64,000 nucleotides of DNA, taken from positions 114,776 to 178,775 of the forward strand of contig NZ_VOBQ01000001.1 in NCBI RefSeq assembly GCF_007833165.1, in the 5' to 3' direction. Shown here piece after piece: positions 56,746-64,000 of this stretch. Position 1 is the stretch's first letter; each line of letters begins with the position of its first letter. This stretch comes from Caenimonas sedimenti. GTDB lineage: Bacteria > Pseudomonadota > Gammaproteobacteria > Burkholderiales > Burkholderiaceae_C. Under the pieces are notes generated by a model, which had not been told where the DNA came from, did not search any database, and saw nothing but the letters and a program-made list of their open reading frames with translations. The position numbers and the translations under genes were made by a program.

Positions 56746-58790
56746 CCAACACCACCTTGCAAAGTTACATCGCCGGCCGCTGGGTCGGCAAGGAAGGCGC
56801 GCAGGCGCTGCGCAGCGCCATCAACGGCAAGCCGGTGGCGAACACGCATGCCGAGAAGCTGGACTTCGCCGAAGCCGTGCAGCATGCGCGCAAGGTGGGT
56901 GTGCCCAACCTGATGAAGCTGGATTTCCAGCAGCGGGCCGAGCGCCTGAAGGCGCTGGCCAAGTTCCTCAACGAGCGCAAGGAGGAGCTCTATGCGATCT
57001 CCGCGCACACCGGTGCGACCCGCGCCGACAGCTGGATCGACATCGAAGGCGGCAGCGGCACGTTGTTCGCCTATGCAGGCGTCGGTGCCAACGAGTTGCC
57101 TTCGGGCAACGTGGTGCACGAAGGTCCGGCGATGTCGCTGGGCAAGAAGGGCAGTTTCGCCGGCACGCACATCCTGGTGCCGCGCGGCGGCCTGGCCGTT
57201 CACATCAACGCGTTCAACTTCCCGGTGTGGGGTTTGCTGGAGAAGTTCGCGCCGAGCTTCCTGGCTGGCGTGCCTTGCATCGGCAAGCCCGCGACCGCCA
57301 CGAGCTACCTCACCGAGGCCGCGGTGCGGCTGATGATCGAATCGGGCATCCTGCCCGAAGGCAGCCTGCAACTGGTGATCGGCAGCACGGGCGACTTGCT
57401 GGACCGCCTGGACGGCGCCGATGTCGTCACCTTCACCGGCTCGGCCGACACGGCCGCGAAGCTGCGCGTGCACCCGAACGTGATCCGCCAATCCATCCCG
57501 TTCAACGCCGAAGCCGATTCGCTGAACTGCGCGGTGCTGGCGCCCGACGTGACGCCGGACGACGAGGAGTTCGACCTGTTCGTGAAGGAGGTCGCGCGCG
57601 AGATGACGGTGAAGGCCGGCCAGAAGTGCACGGCGATCCGCCGCGCCATCGTGCCGAAGGAGTATGTGGACGAAGTGAGCAAGCGCCTGCGCGCGCGCCT
57701 GGCCAAGGTGGTGGTGGGCGACCCGTCGCTGGAGGAAGTGCGCATGGGCGCACTCGCCTCGCAAGACCAGAAGGCCGACGTGGGCGAGCGCGTCGCCGCG
57801 CTGCTGAAGAACGCGGAACTGGTGTTCGGTGAGCGCGATGGCTTCGCGCCCAAGGGCCAGGGTGTCGCCGAAGGCGCCTTCTTCTCGCCGACCTTGCTGC
57901 TCGCGCGCAATCCGATGGGCGACGACAGCGTGCACGACATCGAGGCCTTCGGCCCGGTGAGCACGCTGATGGCCTACGACGGACTGGATGAAGCGTTGGC
58001 ACTGGCCGCGCGCGGCAAGGGCAGCCTGGTCGCCACGCTGGTCACCAAGGACGCGGCGACGGCCGCGCGCTTCGTCCCCGCTGCAGCGGCGACCCACGGC
58101 CGGCTGCTCGTGCTGGACCGCGAAGCCGCGGCCGAATCCACCGGGCATGGCTCGCCCCTGCCACAACTGAAGCACGGCGGCCCGGGCCGCGCCGGTGGCG
58201 GTGAGGAACTGGGCGGCCTGCGCGCCGTCAAGCACTACCTGCAACGGGCGGCAGTGCAGGGCTCACCGGCGATGCTGAGCGCCGTCACCGGCGAGCACGT
58301 GCGCGGCGGCAAGCTGAACGACGACGGCACGCACCCGTTCCGCAAGCATTTCGAAGACCTGAAGATCGGCGATTCCTTGCTGACGCATCGCCGGACGGTG
58401 GGCGAGGCCGATATCGTCAACTTCGGCGGCATCTCCGGCGACTACTTCTACATGCACTTCGACGAGGTCGCGGCCAGGGAGAGCCCGTTCGGCAAGCGCA
58501 TCGCCCACGGCTATTTCGTGTTGTCGGCCGCCGCGGGACTGTTCGTCTCGCCGGCGCCTGGCCCCGTGCTGGCGAACTACGGCCTGGACACGCTGCGCTT
58601 CGTCAAGCCCGTGGGCATCGGCGACACCATCCAGGCACGCCTGACGGCCAAGCGCAAGATCGACCGCAACCGCAAGGATGCCAAGGGCGTGGGGCAGGGC
58701 GTGGTGGCGTGGGACGTGGAGGTGACGAACCAGGATGGTGAACTGGTGGCGAGCTACGACATCCTGACCCTGGTGGCGAAGCGTGGTTAG
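56742..58790 (+). CDS. paaZ: bifunctional oxepin-CoA hydrolase/3-oxo-5,6-dehydrosuberyl-CoA semialdehyde dehydrogenase
   Basis: A 682-residue fusion. Residues 1-510 form an aldehyde dehydrogenase (SYIAGRWVGKEGAQALRSAI; catalytic Cys in GQKCTAIRRAIV; cofactor region NAFNFPVWGLLEKFAPSFLA). Residues about 530-682 are a MaoC-like (R)-hydratase domain (HFEDLKIGDSLLTHRRTV, GDYFYMHFDEVAARESPFGK). It hydrolyses oxepin-CoA and oxidises the aldehyde formed. It follows paaR by an overlap. No paaF, G, H, J or K is in the window, so the later steps and the ligase must be elsewhere. Confidence 0.95.
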   Translation: MTNTTLQSYIAGRWVGKEGAQALRSAINGKPVANTHAEKLDFAEAVQHARKVGVPNLMKLDFQQRAERLKALAKFLNERKEELYAISAHTGATRADSWIDIEGGSGTLFAYAGVGANELPSGNVVHEGPAMSLGKKGSFAGTHILVPRGGLAVHINAFNFPVWGLLEKFAPSFLAGVPCIGKPATATSYLTEAAVRLMIESGILPEGSLQLVIGSTGDLLDRLDGADVVTFTGSADTAAKLRVHPNVIRQSIPFNAEADSLNCAVLAPDVTPDDEEFDLFVKEVAREMTVKAGQKCTAIRRAIVPKEYVDEVSKRLRARLAKVVVGDPSLEEVRMGALASQDQKADVGERVAALLKNAELVFGERDGFAPKGQGVAEGAFFSPTLLLARNPMGDDSVHDIEAFGPVSTLMAYDGLDEALALAARGKGSLVATLVTKDAATAARFVPAAAATHGRLLVLDREAAAESTGHGSPLPQLKHGGPGRAGGGEELGGLRAVKHYLQRAAVQGSPAMLSAVTGEHVRGGKLNDDGTHPFRKHFEDLKIGDSLLTHRRTVGEADIVNFGGISGDYFYMHFDEVAARESPFGKRIAHGYFVLSAAAGLFVSPAPGPVLANYGLDTLRFVKPVGIGDTIQARLTAKRKIDRNRKDAKGVGQGVVAWDVEVTNQDGELVASYDILTLVAKRG

Positions 58791-58803
58791 CGTGCGCCAG
58801 CCC

Positions 58804-59250
58804 ATGGAATCGTTCGCATGTGCCTGCGTGGCCAGCCTGGCCGTTGCCGTGCCCTGGAGCCATGCGGCGGCGGCTGACCCTTCGCTGACCGGATGTTGGC
58901 GCGCAGTGAAGATCATCCTTCATGCGCAGGATGGTTCGAAGACGGAGGACGTCTCCGGGCGCTGCACGCTCCACTTCAAGGACGCCGAATTCGAATCGGT
59001 GTGCGGAACGTCCGCCGGACGGGCGGTGAGGAGCACCTACGCCTACCGGATCGTGCGTCCGGGCTTCTATTCGGCCACCATGACCCGCAGCAGCTTCCGG
59101 ACCGACCTGGCGGGATCGGCGCGCGAGTACGAATACCGTGTCGAGGGCGACCGGCTCAGGACCGTGACACAGCCCCAGGCCCATCTGCCGGTTGCTCCAG
59201 CCGGTGCCGGGCGCGTGGAGACGGAAGCGGCCAGGATGCCCTGCCCGTGA
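58804..59250 (+). CDS. small predicted secreted protein
   Basis: About 148 residues, starting at ATG 58804 (MESFACACVASLAVAVPWSH) with signal-peptide character; upstream GTGs at 58783 and 58792 overlap paaZ and are less likely. The mature part has two possible disulfide cysteines (LTGCWRAVKI and SVCGTSAG), the sequence VSGRCTLHFKDAEFE and many beta strands (YRIVRPGFYSATMTRSSFRT, YEYRVEGDRLRT), suggesting a lipocalin-like or beta-sandwich fold. I recognise no family. Confidence 0.62.
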   Translation: MESFACACVASLAVAVPWSHAAAADPSLTGCWRAVKIILHAQDGSKTEDVSGRCTLHFKDAEFESVCGTSAGRAVRSTYAYRIVRPGFYSATMTRSSFRTDLAGSAREYEYRVEGDRLRTVTQPQAHLPVAPAGAGRVETEAARMPCP

Positions 59251-59269
59251 GGCTCGACCCCCGCGAGTG

Positions 59270-60315
59270 CTAGTGCCTGTGCGTGCTGCCGCCGGCACGC
59301 CGGTAGTGCTCGCCCAGCACGTCGCGGCCCCAATCCCCCTGGACATCCCGCCACACGCGTGGTTGCCGCCCGAGTTGTCCCACTCGATCAGGAAGCGCGC
59401 GCCCTGGATGCGCCAGTAGTGCGGCTGGCCGCGCTCCGTGGCGCCGGCCCAGCCGAAGCGCACGCTGGCCAGACCGCCGGCATGCACGCGTGCCAGACGC
59501 TGCTGCGCGAGTGACGCTTCGGCCACCGAGGCCAGGGATTCGATCACCCGCAGCAGCAACGCCTGCTGTGCCGCGTCCAGGTCCCCGAACGCGATGCCCA
59601 CCGGCGCCAGCGGATCCAGCTTTTCGGCATTGCGCGTGACGATGTCGCCGAAAGGCCGTGCGCTGAACAGGGCCTGCTGGCGTTGGGTGGGGCGGAGCGA
59701 CGCCAGCAGCGCGAAGGCCCGGTCTCCCTGCTCGCCCAATGCGCGCTGGCCTTTGCGCGGACCGTTGGCGATGTCGCGCGGCACCTCGGAGGGATTGGCA
59801 CCCAGGAATTGAGGCAGTGTCGCGACCACCTGGCTGTTGGAAAGCGTGAAGTGCAGCGAGAGGTGGTGCCCCTCGATGCGCCAGCCCCAGGCCCCGTTCG
59901 CGTCGACCGGGCCGAACAAGGCGATGGCGTAGTTCTCGGGGTCTCGCGAGAGCCCGAAGGCTTCCAGTTCGCGCAGGGCGATCTCCAGCGAGATCACGGC
60001 GCGCACCTGGAGCAGGCCAGACGCCGAAAGTGCCGCCGCCAGCAGTTGCTGCGCGGCCGTCCGCTGCGCCGGGCTCATCGCCTTGAAGGGGATGCCCGGG
60101 CGGCTGCGCGGTGTGTAGTGCCAGTCGGTGCGTGCCTGCAAGGTGAAGGGCTGGACCAGCTGCGGCCGCTCGGCCGCCGGGGTGGCTTGCAGCAGCCCCT
60201 GCGCGGCAGCCGTCATGGCCTGTGCCGCCTTGCTGGTGTCGGCAGCACCCACGCCCGCCGGCGCCACGGCCAGCAGCGTCCAGGTCATCCAGGCGGAAAA
60301 TGTGCGCAGCAGCAT
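59270..60315 (-). pseudogene. DUF3500 domain-containing protein gene with a frameshift near its 3' end
   Basis: From ATG 60315 the frame encodes a signal peptide (FSAWMTWTLLAVAPAGVGAA) and the DUF3500 body (TDWHYTPRSRPGIPFKAM, IALFGPVDANGAWGWRIEGH, HLSLHFTLSNSQVVATLPQF, YWRIQGARFLIEWDN). At about 59351-59364 the frame is lost: the expected ending (VWRDVQGDWGRDVLGEHYRR) continues in another frame to a stop at 59270, and two bases remain where a His-containing segment belongs. The ancestral frame would have ended there; read straight on, the protein would be about 190 residues too long. This may be a real disruption or a sequencing error. Confidence 0.75.
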
Positions 60316-60364
60316 CGCAACCCGTTTCAAGCAGCCATCTTAGTCCTGCTACCCTCCGGGGTCG

Positions 60365-60370
60365 TACAAT
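60365..60370 (+). promoter_or_regulatory. -10-like box with near-leaderless start
   Basis: TACAAT lies 9 bp before the ATG at 60380, so a transcript from it would have almost no leader. No clear -35 hexamer is 16-19 bp upstream. Position and sequence only. Confidence 0.4.
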
Positions 60371-60379
60371 CCGCGCCCC

Positions 60380-60682
60380 ATGACGACATTCATCCTCTCC
60401 CACCAGGTGCTCGACGAGGTCCTGCTCAAGCATCGCGTGAAGCCCAACGACCTGTCCGGCATCGACAAGCTGTTCGGCGGCGAGGACGGCTATTACTGGT
60501 ACCACACCATGCGGCACATGTGCCCCAAGACCGAGGTCATGGTGTGGACGAGCCAGGCCGACATGCGCGCCGCCATCCAGGGCGCCGAGAACAAGACGGC
60601 CGAGGAAGACGAAGTGAAGGCGCAGCCGCTGAAGGATGTGCACGTGGAGGCGATCACGCGCCACCTGGCGGTGGAGTTGTAG
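60380..60682 (+). CDS. conserved small protein of unknown function
   Basis: A 100-residue acidic protein (TTFILSHQVLDEVLLKHRVK; YYWYHTMRHMCPKTEVMVWT; then AEEDEVKAQPLKDVHVEAIT). It has no signal peptide or membrane helix. I do not recognise the family. Its TAG stop (60680-60682) lies inside the left arm of a long palindromic repeat, so the last codons overlap the repeat. The next gene is convergent. Confidence 0.7.
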   Translation: MTTFILSHQVLDEVLLKHRVKPNDLSGIDKLFGGEDGYYWYHTMRHMCPKTEVMVWTSQADMRAAIQGAENKTAEEDEVKAQPLKDVHVEAITRHLAVEL

Positions 60683-60762
60683 GCTGGGGTAAGCCCGAAG
60701 GCGAACCCCAGCGCCTGCGAGGATCTCTGCCGGGGTTCGCCTGCGGGCTTACCCCAGCCTAC
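60679..60762. repeat. long palindromic element with 31-bp arms
   Basis: The left arm (60679-60709) and right arm (60732-60762) pair over 31 bp with one mismatch, around a 22-nt spacer; the arms start GTAGGCTGGGGTAAGCCCG. It lies between two convergent genes and includes a stop codon. It could act as a bidirectional transcription barrier, though no T-run follows. It is a different family from the CCCTCnCCC palindromes. Confidence 0.9.
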
Positions 60763-60774
60763 GGGCCACGACGC

Positions 60775-61653
60775 TCAGGCGGGTGCCACTTCGTGCCCGG
60801 CCATCAGCTCCAGCGCCTTCACCAGCGCCGAATGATCCAGCTCGGCCATGCCGTTCGCGGCGCAGGCCTGCATCAATTGCGCCGCCCCGGCGGTCTGCGG
60901 CAGCGACACCCCCAGCTCCCGCGCGCCCTGCAGCGCCAGCCCCAGGTCCTTCTGGTGCAGCTGGATGCGGAAGCCCGGCGCGAAGGTGCGCTTGATCATG
61001 CGTTCGCCATGCACCTCGAGGATGCGGCTGGCTGCGAAACCGCCCATCAGTGCCTGCCGCACCTTGGCCGGGTCGGCGCCGGCCTTGCTGGCGAACAGCA
61101 GCGCCTCACCCACGGCCGCGATGTTCAGGGCCACGATGATCTGGTTGGCCACCTTGGTGGTCTGGCCGTCGCCGTTGCCGCCCACCAGCGTGATGTTCTT
61201 GCCCATCGCCTGTAGCAGGGGCAGCACGCGTTCGAACACCGCCGGCTCCGCGCCGCACATGATCGTGAGCGATGCGGCCTTGGCGCCGACCTCCCCGCCG
61301 GACACCGGCGCATCCACATAGTCCGCGCCCGCGGCGTTGACGCGCTTCGCGAAGTCCTTGGTGGACATCGGGGAGATCGAGCTCATGTCGACGACCGTCT
61401 TGCCCTTGGCCAGGCCGCCTTCGACGCCGTCCTTGCCGAACAGCACGAGCTCGACGTCGGGCGTGTCGGGGAGCATGAGGAAGATGACATCGGCGGCACG
61501 GGCCACGTCGGTGTTGGTGGCGCACACGGTGGCGGCCTTCAAAGCTTCCGGAACCTTGCTGCGCGTCCGCACGAACAGCTCATGCCCCGCCGCCAGCAGG
61601 TGGCCCGCCATCGGGGCGCCCATGATGCCCAGGCCGATGAATCCGATCTTCAT
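60775..61653 (-). CDS. garR: 2-hydroxy-3-oxopropionate (tartronate semialdehyde) reductase
   Basis: A 292-residue beta-hydroxyacid dehydrogenase. The N-terminal Rossmann motif is KIGFIGLGIMGAPMAGHLLA. The substrate-site signature DAPVSGGEVGAKAASLTIM, the catalytic-lysine region GQTTKVANQIIVALNIAAVG and the C terminus FAPGFRIQLHQKDLGLAL are those of GarR/GlxR. It reduces tartronate semialdehyde to D-glycerate with NAD(P)H. It follows the aldolase gene by 22 bp, which produces or uses the same C3 intermediates. Confidence 0.92.
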   Translation of the reverse strand: MKIGFIGLGIMGAPMAGHLLAAGHELFVRTRSKVPEALKAATVCATNTDVARAADVIFLMLPDTPDVELVLFGKDGVEGGLAKGKTVVDMSSISPMSTKDFAKRVNAAGADYVDAPVSGGEVGAKAASLTIMCGAEPAVFERVLPLLQAMGKNITLVGGNGDGQTTKVANQIIVALNIAAVGEALLFASKAGADPAKVRQALMGGFAASRILEVHGERMIKRTFAPGFRIQLHQKDLGLALQGARELGVSLPQTAGAAQLMQACAANGMAELDHSALVKALELMAGHEVAPA

Positions 61654-61675
61654 GTGGTGTTCCTCGAAAGAGAGT

Positions 61676-62464
61676 TCAGTAAGAGCCCGGGACCGGCTTG
61701 GCCTGGCCGGCGCGCATCGCGGCCATCACCTGTTGCGCGCCGGCGGCGATGAGGCGCGCGTCGGAACTCACGGTGACGAACTGGAAGCCCAGGCCGATGC
61801 GCCTGAGCGCCGACTCCGGGCCGGTGTTGTGGATGCCCGCGACCAGGCCATGCGCCTTGGCGCGTGCCAGGACGTGTTCCACCGCCTGCTGCACCTTGGG
61901 CTCCAGCTCGTCCATCGCGGGCTTGCAGCCCATGGAGATCGACAGGTCCGACGGGCCGATGTAGATTGCGTCCAGGCCTTCCACCGAGAGGATGGCCTCC
62001 AGGTTGTCGAGCGCCTGGGCGGTTTCGATCATCGCGAAGGTGACGATGGTGTCGTTGGCATGCTGCGGATAGTCGGCGCCGCCATACAGCAGCGCCCGCA
62101 CCGGGCCGAAGCTGCGCACGCCGCGCGGCGCGTAGTGCGTCCAGGCCACGAGGTTCTGCGCGTCCTCGCGGGTGTTGACCATCGGGCAGATGACGGCGTA
62201 GGCGCCCGCGTCCAGCGTCTTCATCAGGATGCCGGGTTCCAGCCAGGGCACGCGCACCACGGGCACGGTGTTGGTGGTGGAGACGGCCTGCAGCATCGTC
62301 ACCATGGCCTGGTAGTCCACCACGCCATGCTGCATGTCCACCGTGAGGGAATCCCAGCCCTGGTGGGCCATGGTTTCGGCAGAGAAGCTGTTCGGGATCG
62401 CCAGCCAGCCATTGACGGCGGCGCCGCCGGCTTGCCAGAGCGTGCGCAGGGGGTTGGGTCTCAC
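61676..62464 (-). CDS. garL: HpcH/HpaI aldolase family protein (2-dehydro-3-deoxyglucarate aldolase-like)
   Basis: A 262-residue metal-dependent class II aldolase. Features are GWLAIPNSFSAETMAHQGWD, TVDMQHGVVDYQAMVTMLQA, CPMVNTREDAQNLVAWTHYA and the metal-ligand Glu and Asp in IETAQALDNLEAILSVEGLD, IYIGPSDLS. The family includes HpaI and GarL; the neighbouring GarR-like reductase favours sugar-acid cleavage to pyruvate and tartronate semialdehyde. The exact substrate is inference. Confidence 0.85.
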   Translation of the reverse strand: MRPNPLRTLWQAGGAAVNGWLAIPNSFSAETMAHQGWDSLTVDMQHGVVDYQAMVTMLQAVSTTNTVPVVRVPWLEPGILMKTLDAGAYAVICPMVNTREDAQNLVAWTHYAPRGVRSFGPVRALLYGGADYPQHANDTIVTFAMIETAQALDNLEAILSVEGLDAIYIGPSDLSISMGCKPAMDELEPKVQQAVEHVLARAKAHGLVAGIHNTGPESALRRIGLGFQFVTVSSDARLIAAGAQQVMAAMRAGQAKPVPGSY

Positions 62465-62477
62465 GGGGGCTCCTGGT

Positions 62478-63917
62478 TCACGCCTGGGTGTAGGCAGTCT
62501 TCACCGTCGTATAGAACTCCGCAGCATAGCGGCCCTGTTCGCGGGAGCCGTAGCTGGAACCCTTGCGTCCGCCGAAGGGCACGTGGTAGTCCACGCCGGC
62601 CGTCGGCAGGTTGACCATCACCATGCCCGCCTGGCTGTGGCGCTTGAAGTGCGTGGCGTGCTTGAGCGAGGTGGTGGCGATGCCGGCGGCGAGGCCGAAC
62701 TCGGTGTCGTTGGCCAGCGACAGCGCTTCGTCGTAGTTCTTCGCGCGGATCACACTGACCACGGGGCCGAAGATCTCCTCGCGGTTGATGCGCATGTCTT
62801 TCGTCGTCTCCGTGAAGAGCGCCGGGCGCATGTACCAGCCGGGCGCGCCGTCGGCGTTGCGCTCCAGCGCTTCGCCGCCCGCCACCAGCCGTGCCCCTTC
62901 GCCCTTGCCGATGGCGATGTATTCGAGGTCCTGCGCCAGCTGCTTGTCGTCGACCACCGGGCCGACGTCGGTGCCGGTCTTGCGCGCGTCGTCGACCTTC
63001 AGGGCCTGCATGCGCTCGGCCATGGCGGCCACGAAGCGATCGTGAATGCCCTCGGTGACGATCAGGCGCGACGAGGCTGTGCAGCGTTGCCCGGTCGAGA
63101 AGAAGCCGCTGTTGACGGCGGCGCTGACCGCCACCCCCAGGTCGGCGTCATCCAGCACCACCATCGGGTTCTTGCCGCCCATCTCCAGCTGGAACTTGGC
63201 CATGCGCTTCACGCAAGCGGCCGCGATGCGCTGGCCCGTGGCGACGGAACCGGTGAAGCTGATGGCGTGCACGCGGGCGTCGTCCAGCAGCACCTGGCCG
63301 ACTTCGGAGCCGCGGCCCATGACCAGGTTGAAGACGCCGGCCGGCAGGCCCGCGCGATGCAGGATGTCGGCGATCGCCCAGGCCGAGCCGGGGACCAGGT
63401 CCGCCGGCTTGAGCACGACCGCATTTCCGAAAGCGATGGCCGGCGCGATCTTCCAGGCGGGGATGGCGATGGGGAAGTTCCAGGGCGTGATCAAGCCGAC
63501 GACGCCGACCGGTTCGCGCGTGACCTCGACGCCCACGCCGGGACGCACCGACGGCACCACGTCGCCATTGGTGCGCAGCGCTTCGCCCGCGAAGAACTTG
63601 AAGATGTTGCCCGCGCGGGTGACTTCGCCGATGGCTTCGGGCAGCGTCTTGCCTTCCTCGCGTGCCAGCAGGTCGCCGAGTTCGGCCTTGCGCGCGAGGA
63701 TCTCGGCGCCCGCGGCATCGAGGATGTCGAAGCGCTGTTGCGGTGTCGACAGTCCCCAGCCGGGTTGTGCCTTGGTCGCCGCGGCGATGGCGTCGCGTGC
63801 CTGCGCGGCGTCGGCCTGGGCGTATTCACCGACGACGTCGCGGGTGTCGGAGGGGTTGACGTTGCGGGACGCTTTGGGGCCGTCGAGCCATTCGCCGTTG
63901 ATGAGGTTCTTGAACAT
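62478..63917 (-). CDS. NAD(P)-dependent aldehyde dehydrogenase (2,5-dioxopentanoate/succinate-semialdehyde type)
   Basis: A 479-residue aldehyde dehydrogenase. The cofactor segment is GVVGLITPWNFPIAIPAWKI, the active-site Cys is in FFSTGQRCTASSRLIV, and the glutamate general base lies in LEMGGKNPMVV. The final stretch PTAGVDYHVPFGGRKGSSYG resembles alpha-ketoglutarate-semialdehyde dehydrogenases of sugar-acid catabolism. It is the first gene of a three-gene operon with the aldolase (13 bp downstream) and the reductase, which supports a role in glucarate, galactarate or pentonate degradation. Confidence 0.87.
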   Translation of the reverse strand: MFKNLINGEWLDGPKASRNVNPSDTRDVVGEYAQADAAQARDAIAAATKAQPGWGLSTPQQRFDILDAAGAEILARKAELGDLLAREEGKTLPEAIGEVTRAGNIFKFFAGEALRTNGDVVPSVRPGVGVEVTREPVGVVGLITPWNFPIAIPAWKIAPAIAFGNAVVLKPADLVPGSAWAIADILHRAGLPAGVFNLVMGRGSEVGQVLLDDARVHAISFTGSVATGQRIAAACVKRMAKFQLEMGGKNPMVVLDDADLGVAVSAAVNSGFFSTGQRCTASSRLIVTEGIHDRFVAAMAERMQALKVDDARKTGTDVGPVVDDKQLAQDLEYIAIGKGEGARLVAGGEALERNADGAPGWYMRPALFTETTKDMRINREEIFGPVVSVIRAKNYDEALSLANDTEFGLAAGIATTSLKHATHFKRHSQAGMVMVNLPTAGVDYHVPFGGRKGSSYGSREQGRYAAEFYTTVKTAYTQA

Positions 63918-63940
63918 GTCTTGTCTCCTTATGAATTCCT

Positions 63941-63975
63941 CCCTCCCCCTCCGGGGGAGGGTCGGGGTGGGGGCG
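63941..63975. repeat. C/G-rich palindromic repeat
   Basis: CCCTCCCCC-TCC-GGGGGAGGG (63941-63961) is followed by TCGGGGTGGGGGC. It lies 24 bp upstream of the aldehyde dehydrogenase start, that is in its leader or promoter region, and belongs to the family found at five other places in the window. Confidence 0.85.
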
Positions 63976-64000
63976 CGCGAGACGATACAGTCCTCGGCGC

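Noticed and set aside
60679..60762. Reading the 31-bp hairpin as a classic intrinsic terminator
   Set aside because: No run of T follows either arm, so I report it only as a repeat that may hinder transcription.
1..64000. tRNA, rRNA, CRISPR arrays, insertion sequences, prophage or integrative-element attachment sites
   Set aside because: I found no cloverleaf with a CCA-type end, no regularly spaced direct repeats, and no transposase, integrase or phage structural gene in either strand.
1..64000. A dedicated anti-phage defence island
   Set aside because: CNB-patatin and HipA-like genes can recall defence systems (for example CBASS effectors). However, the cyclase here is a membrane class III enzyme rather than a CD-NTase, and no ubiquitin-like or JAB genes accompany it, so a lipid or envelope role is more likely.

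Overview
This is a compact, GC-rich (roughly two thirds G+C) chromosomal segment with almost no non-coding DNA and no stretch above 300 bases without a gene. Gene content points to a betaproteobacterium of the order Burkholderiales, most likely Comamonadaceae (Variovorax/Ramlibacter-like): Bug/TctC solute receptors, a paaABCDE-paaR-paaZ cluster with a TetR-type operator, one giant indolepyruvate ferredoxin oxidoreductase with a divergent Lrp regulator, a FecR-CHASE2 cyclase pair, and short C/G-rich palindromes scattered between and inside genes. The genus is inference; no rRNA gene is present to settle it. I saw no tRNA, CRISPR array, insertion sequence or prophage.

Layout. 1-6.5 kb: housekeeping and mixed metabolism (murQ 3' end, an enolase-superfamily enzyme, an EEP hydrolase, DAHP synthase, a PH-domain protein, tag, a cupin, a LysR regulator). 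6.6-18.6 kb: a tightly overlapping co-directional block of 12 genes, divergent from the LysR gene: intradiol dioxygenase, citryl-CoA-lyase-like enzyme, CaiB/BaiF CoA-transferase, a complete Liv-type ABC importer (with its second permease fused to its first ATPase), a MetE-like zinc enzyme, two Bug receptors and two alpha/beta hydrolases. It looks like an uptake-plus-degradation operon for an aromatic acid or ester whose identity I cannot tell. 18.6-24.9 kb: a deleted cupin pseudogene, DUF1272, indolepyruvate ferredoxin oxidoreductase with divergent Lrp, and an HDAC-like deacetylase. 25-30.2 kb: a hybrid histidine kinase with several PAS and two receiver domains, two small secreted proteins and a tandem universal stress protein.

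30.4-34 kb: a heterodimeric MdlA/MdlB-type ABC exporter. 34-44.6 kb: the most unusual part. A GNAT acyltransferase with a cyclic-nucleotide-binding (CNB) domain, an NTE-like patatin phospholipase with two CNB domains, and a PlsC-like acyltransferase form one operon. Converging on it is a second operon encoding a FecR/TPR/beta-barrel-like protein and a CHASE2-class III nucleotide cyclase, and divergent from that is a membrane protein with a degenerate GGDEF domain. Read together they suggest a cyclic-nucleotide circuit acting on membrane lipids.

44.6-52.2 kb: a YjjJ-type HipA kinase with an inverted repeat over its start codon, an MltB-type transglycosylase, a Ser/Thr kinase with a PEGA-like partner, DUF3297, a DMT exporter, a 5'-3' exonuclease and an AHSA1 protein. 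52.3-58.8 kb: phenylacetate degradation (paaABCDE, paaR, paaZ) behind a PaaR-type palindrome. 58.8-64 kb: small secreted proteins, a frameshifted DUF3500 gene, a 31-bp-arm hairpin, and an aldolase/reductase/aldehyde dehydrogenase set typical of sugar-acid catabolism.

A recurring theme is a palindromic repeat family (core CCCTCnCCC-loop-GGGnGAGGG), present at least six times. Three copies lie in frame inside genes (LivM-LivG, indolepyruvate ferredoxin oxidoreductase, PaaB), where they are predicted to be translated into Pro/Gly/Arg-rich linkers.
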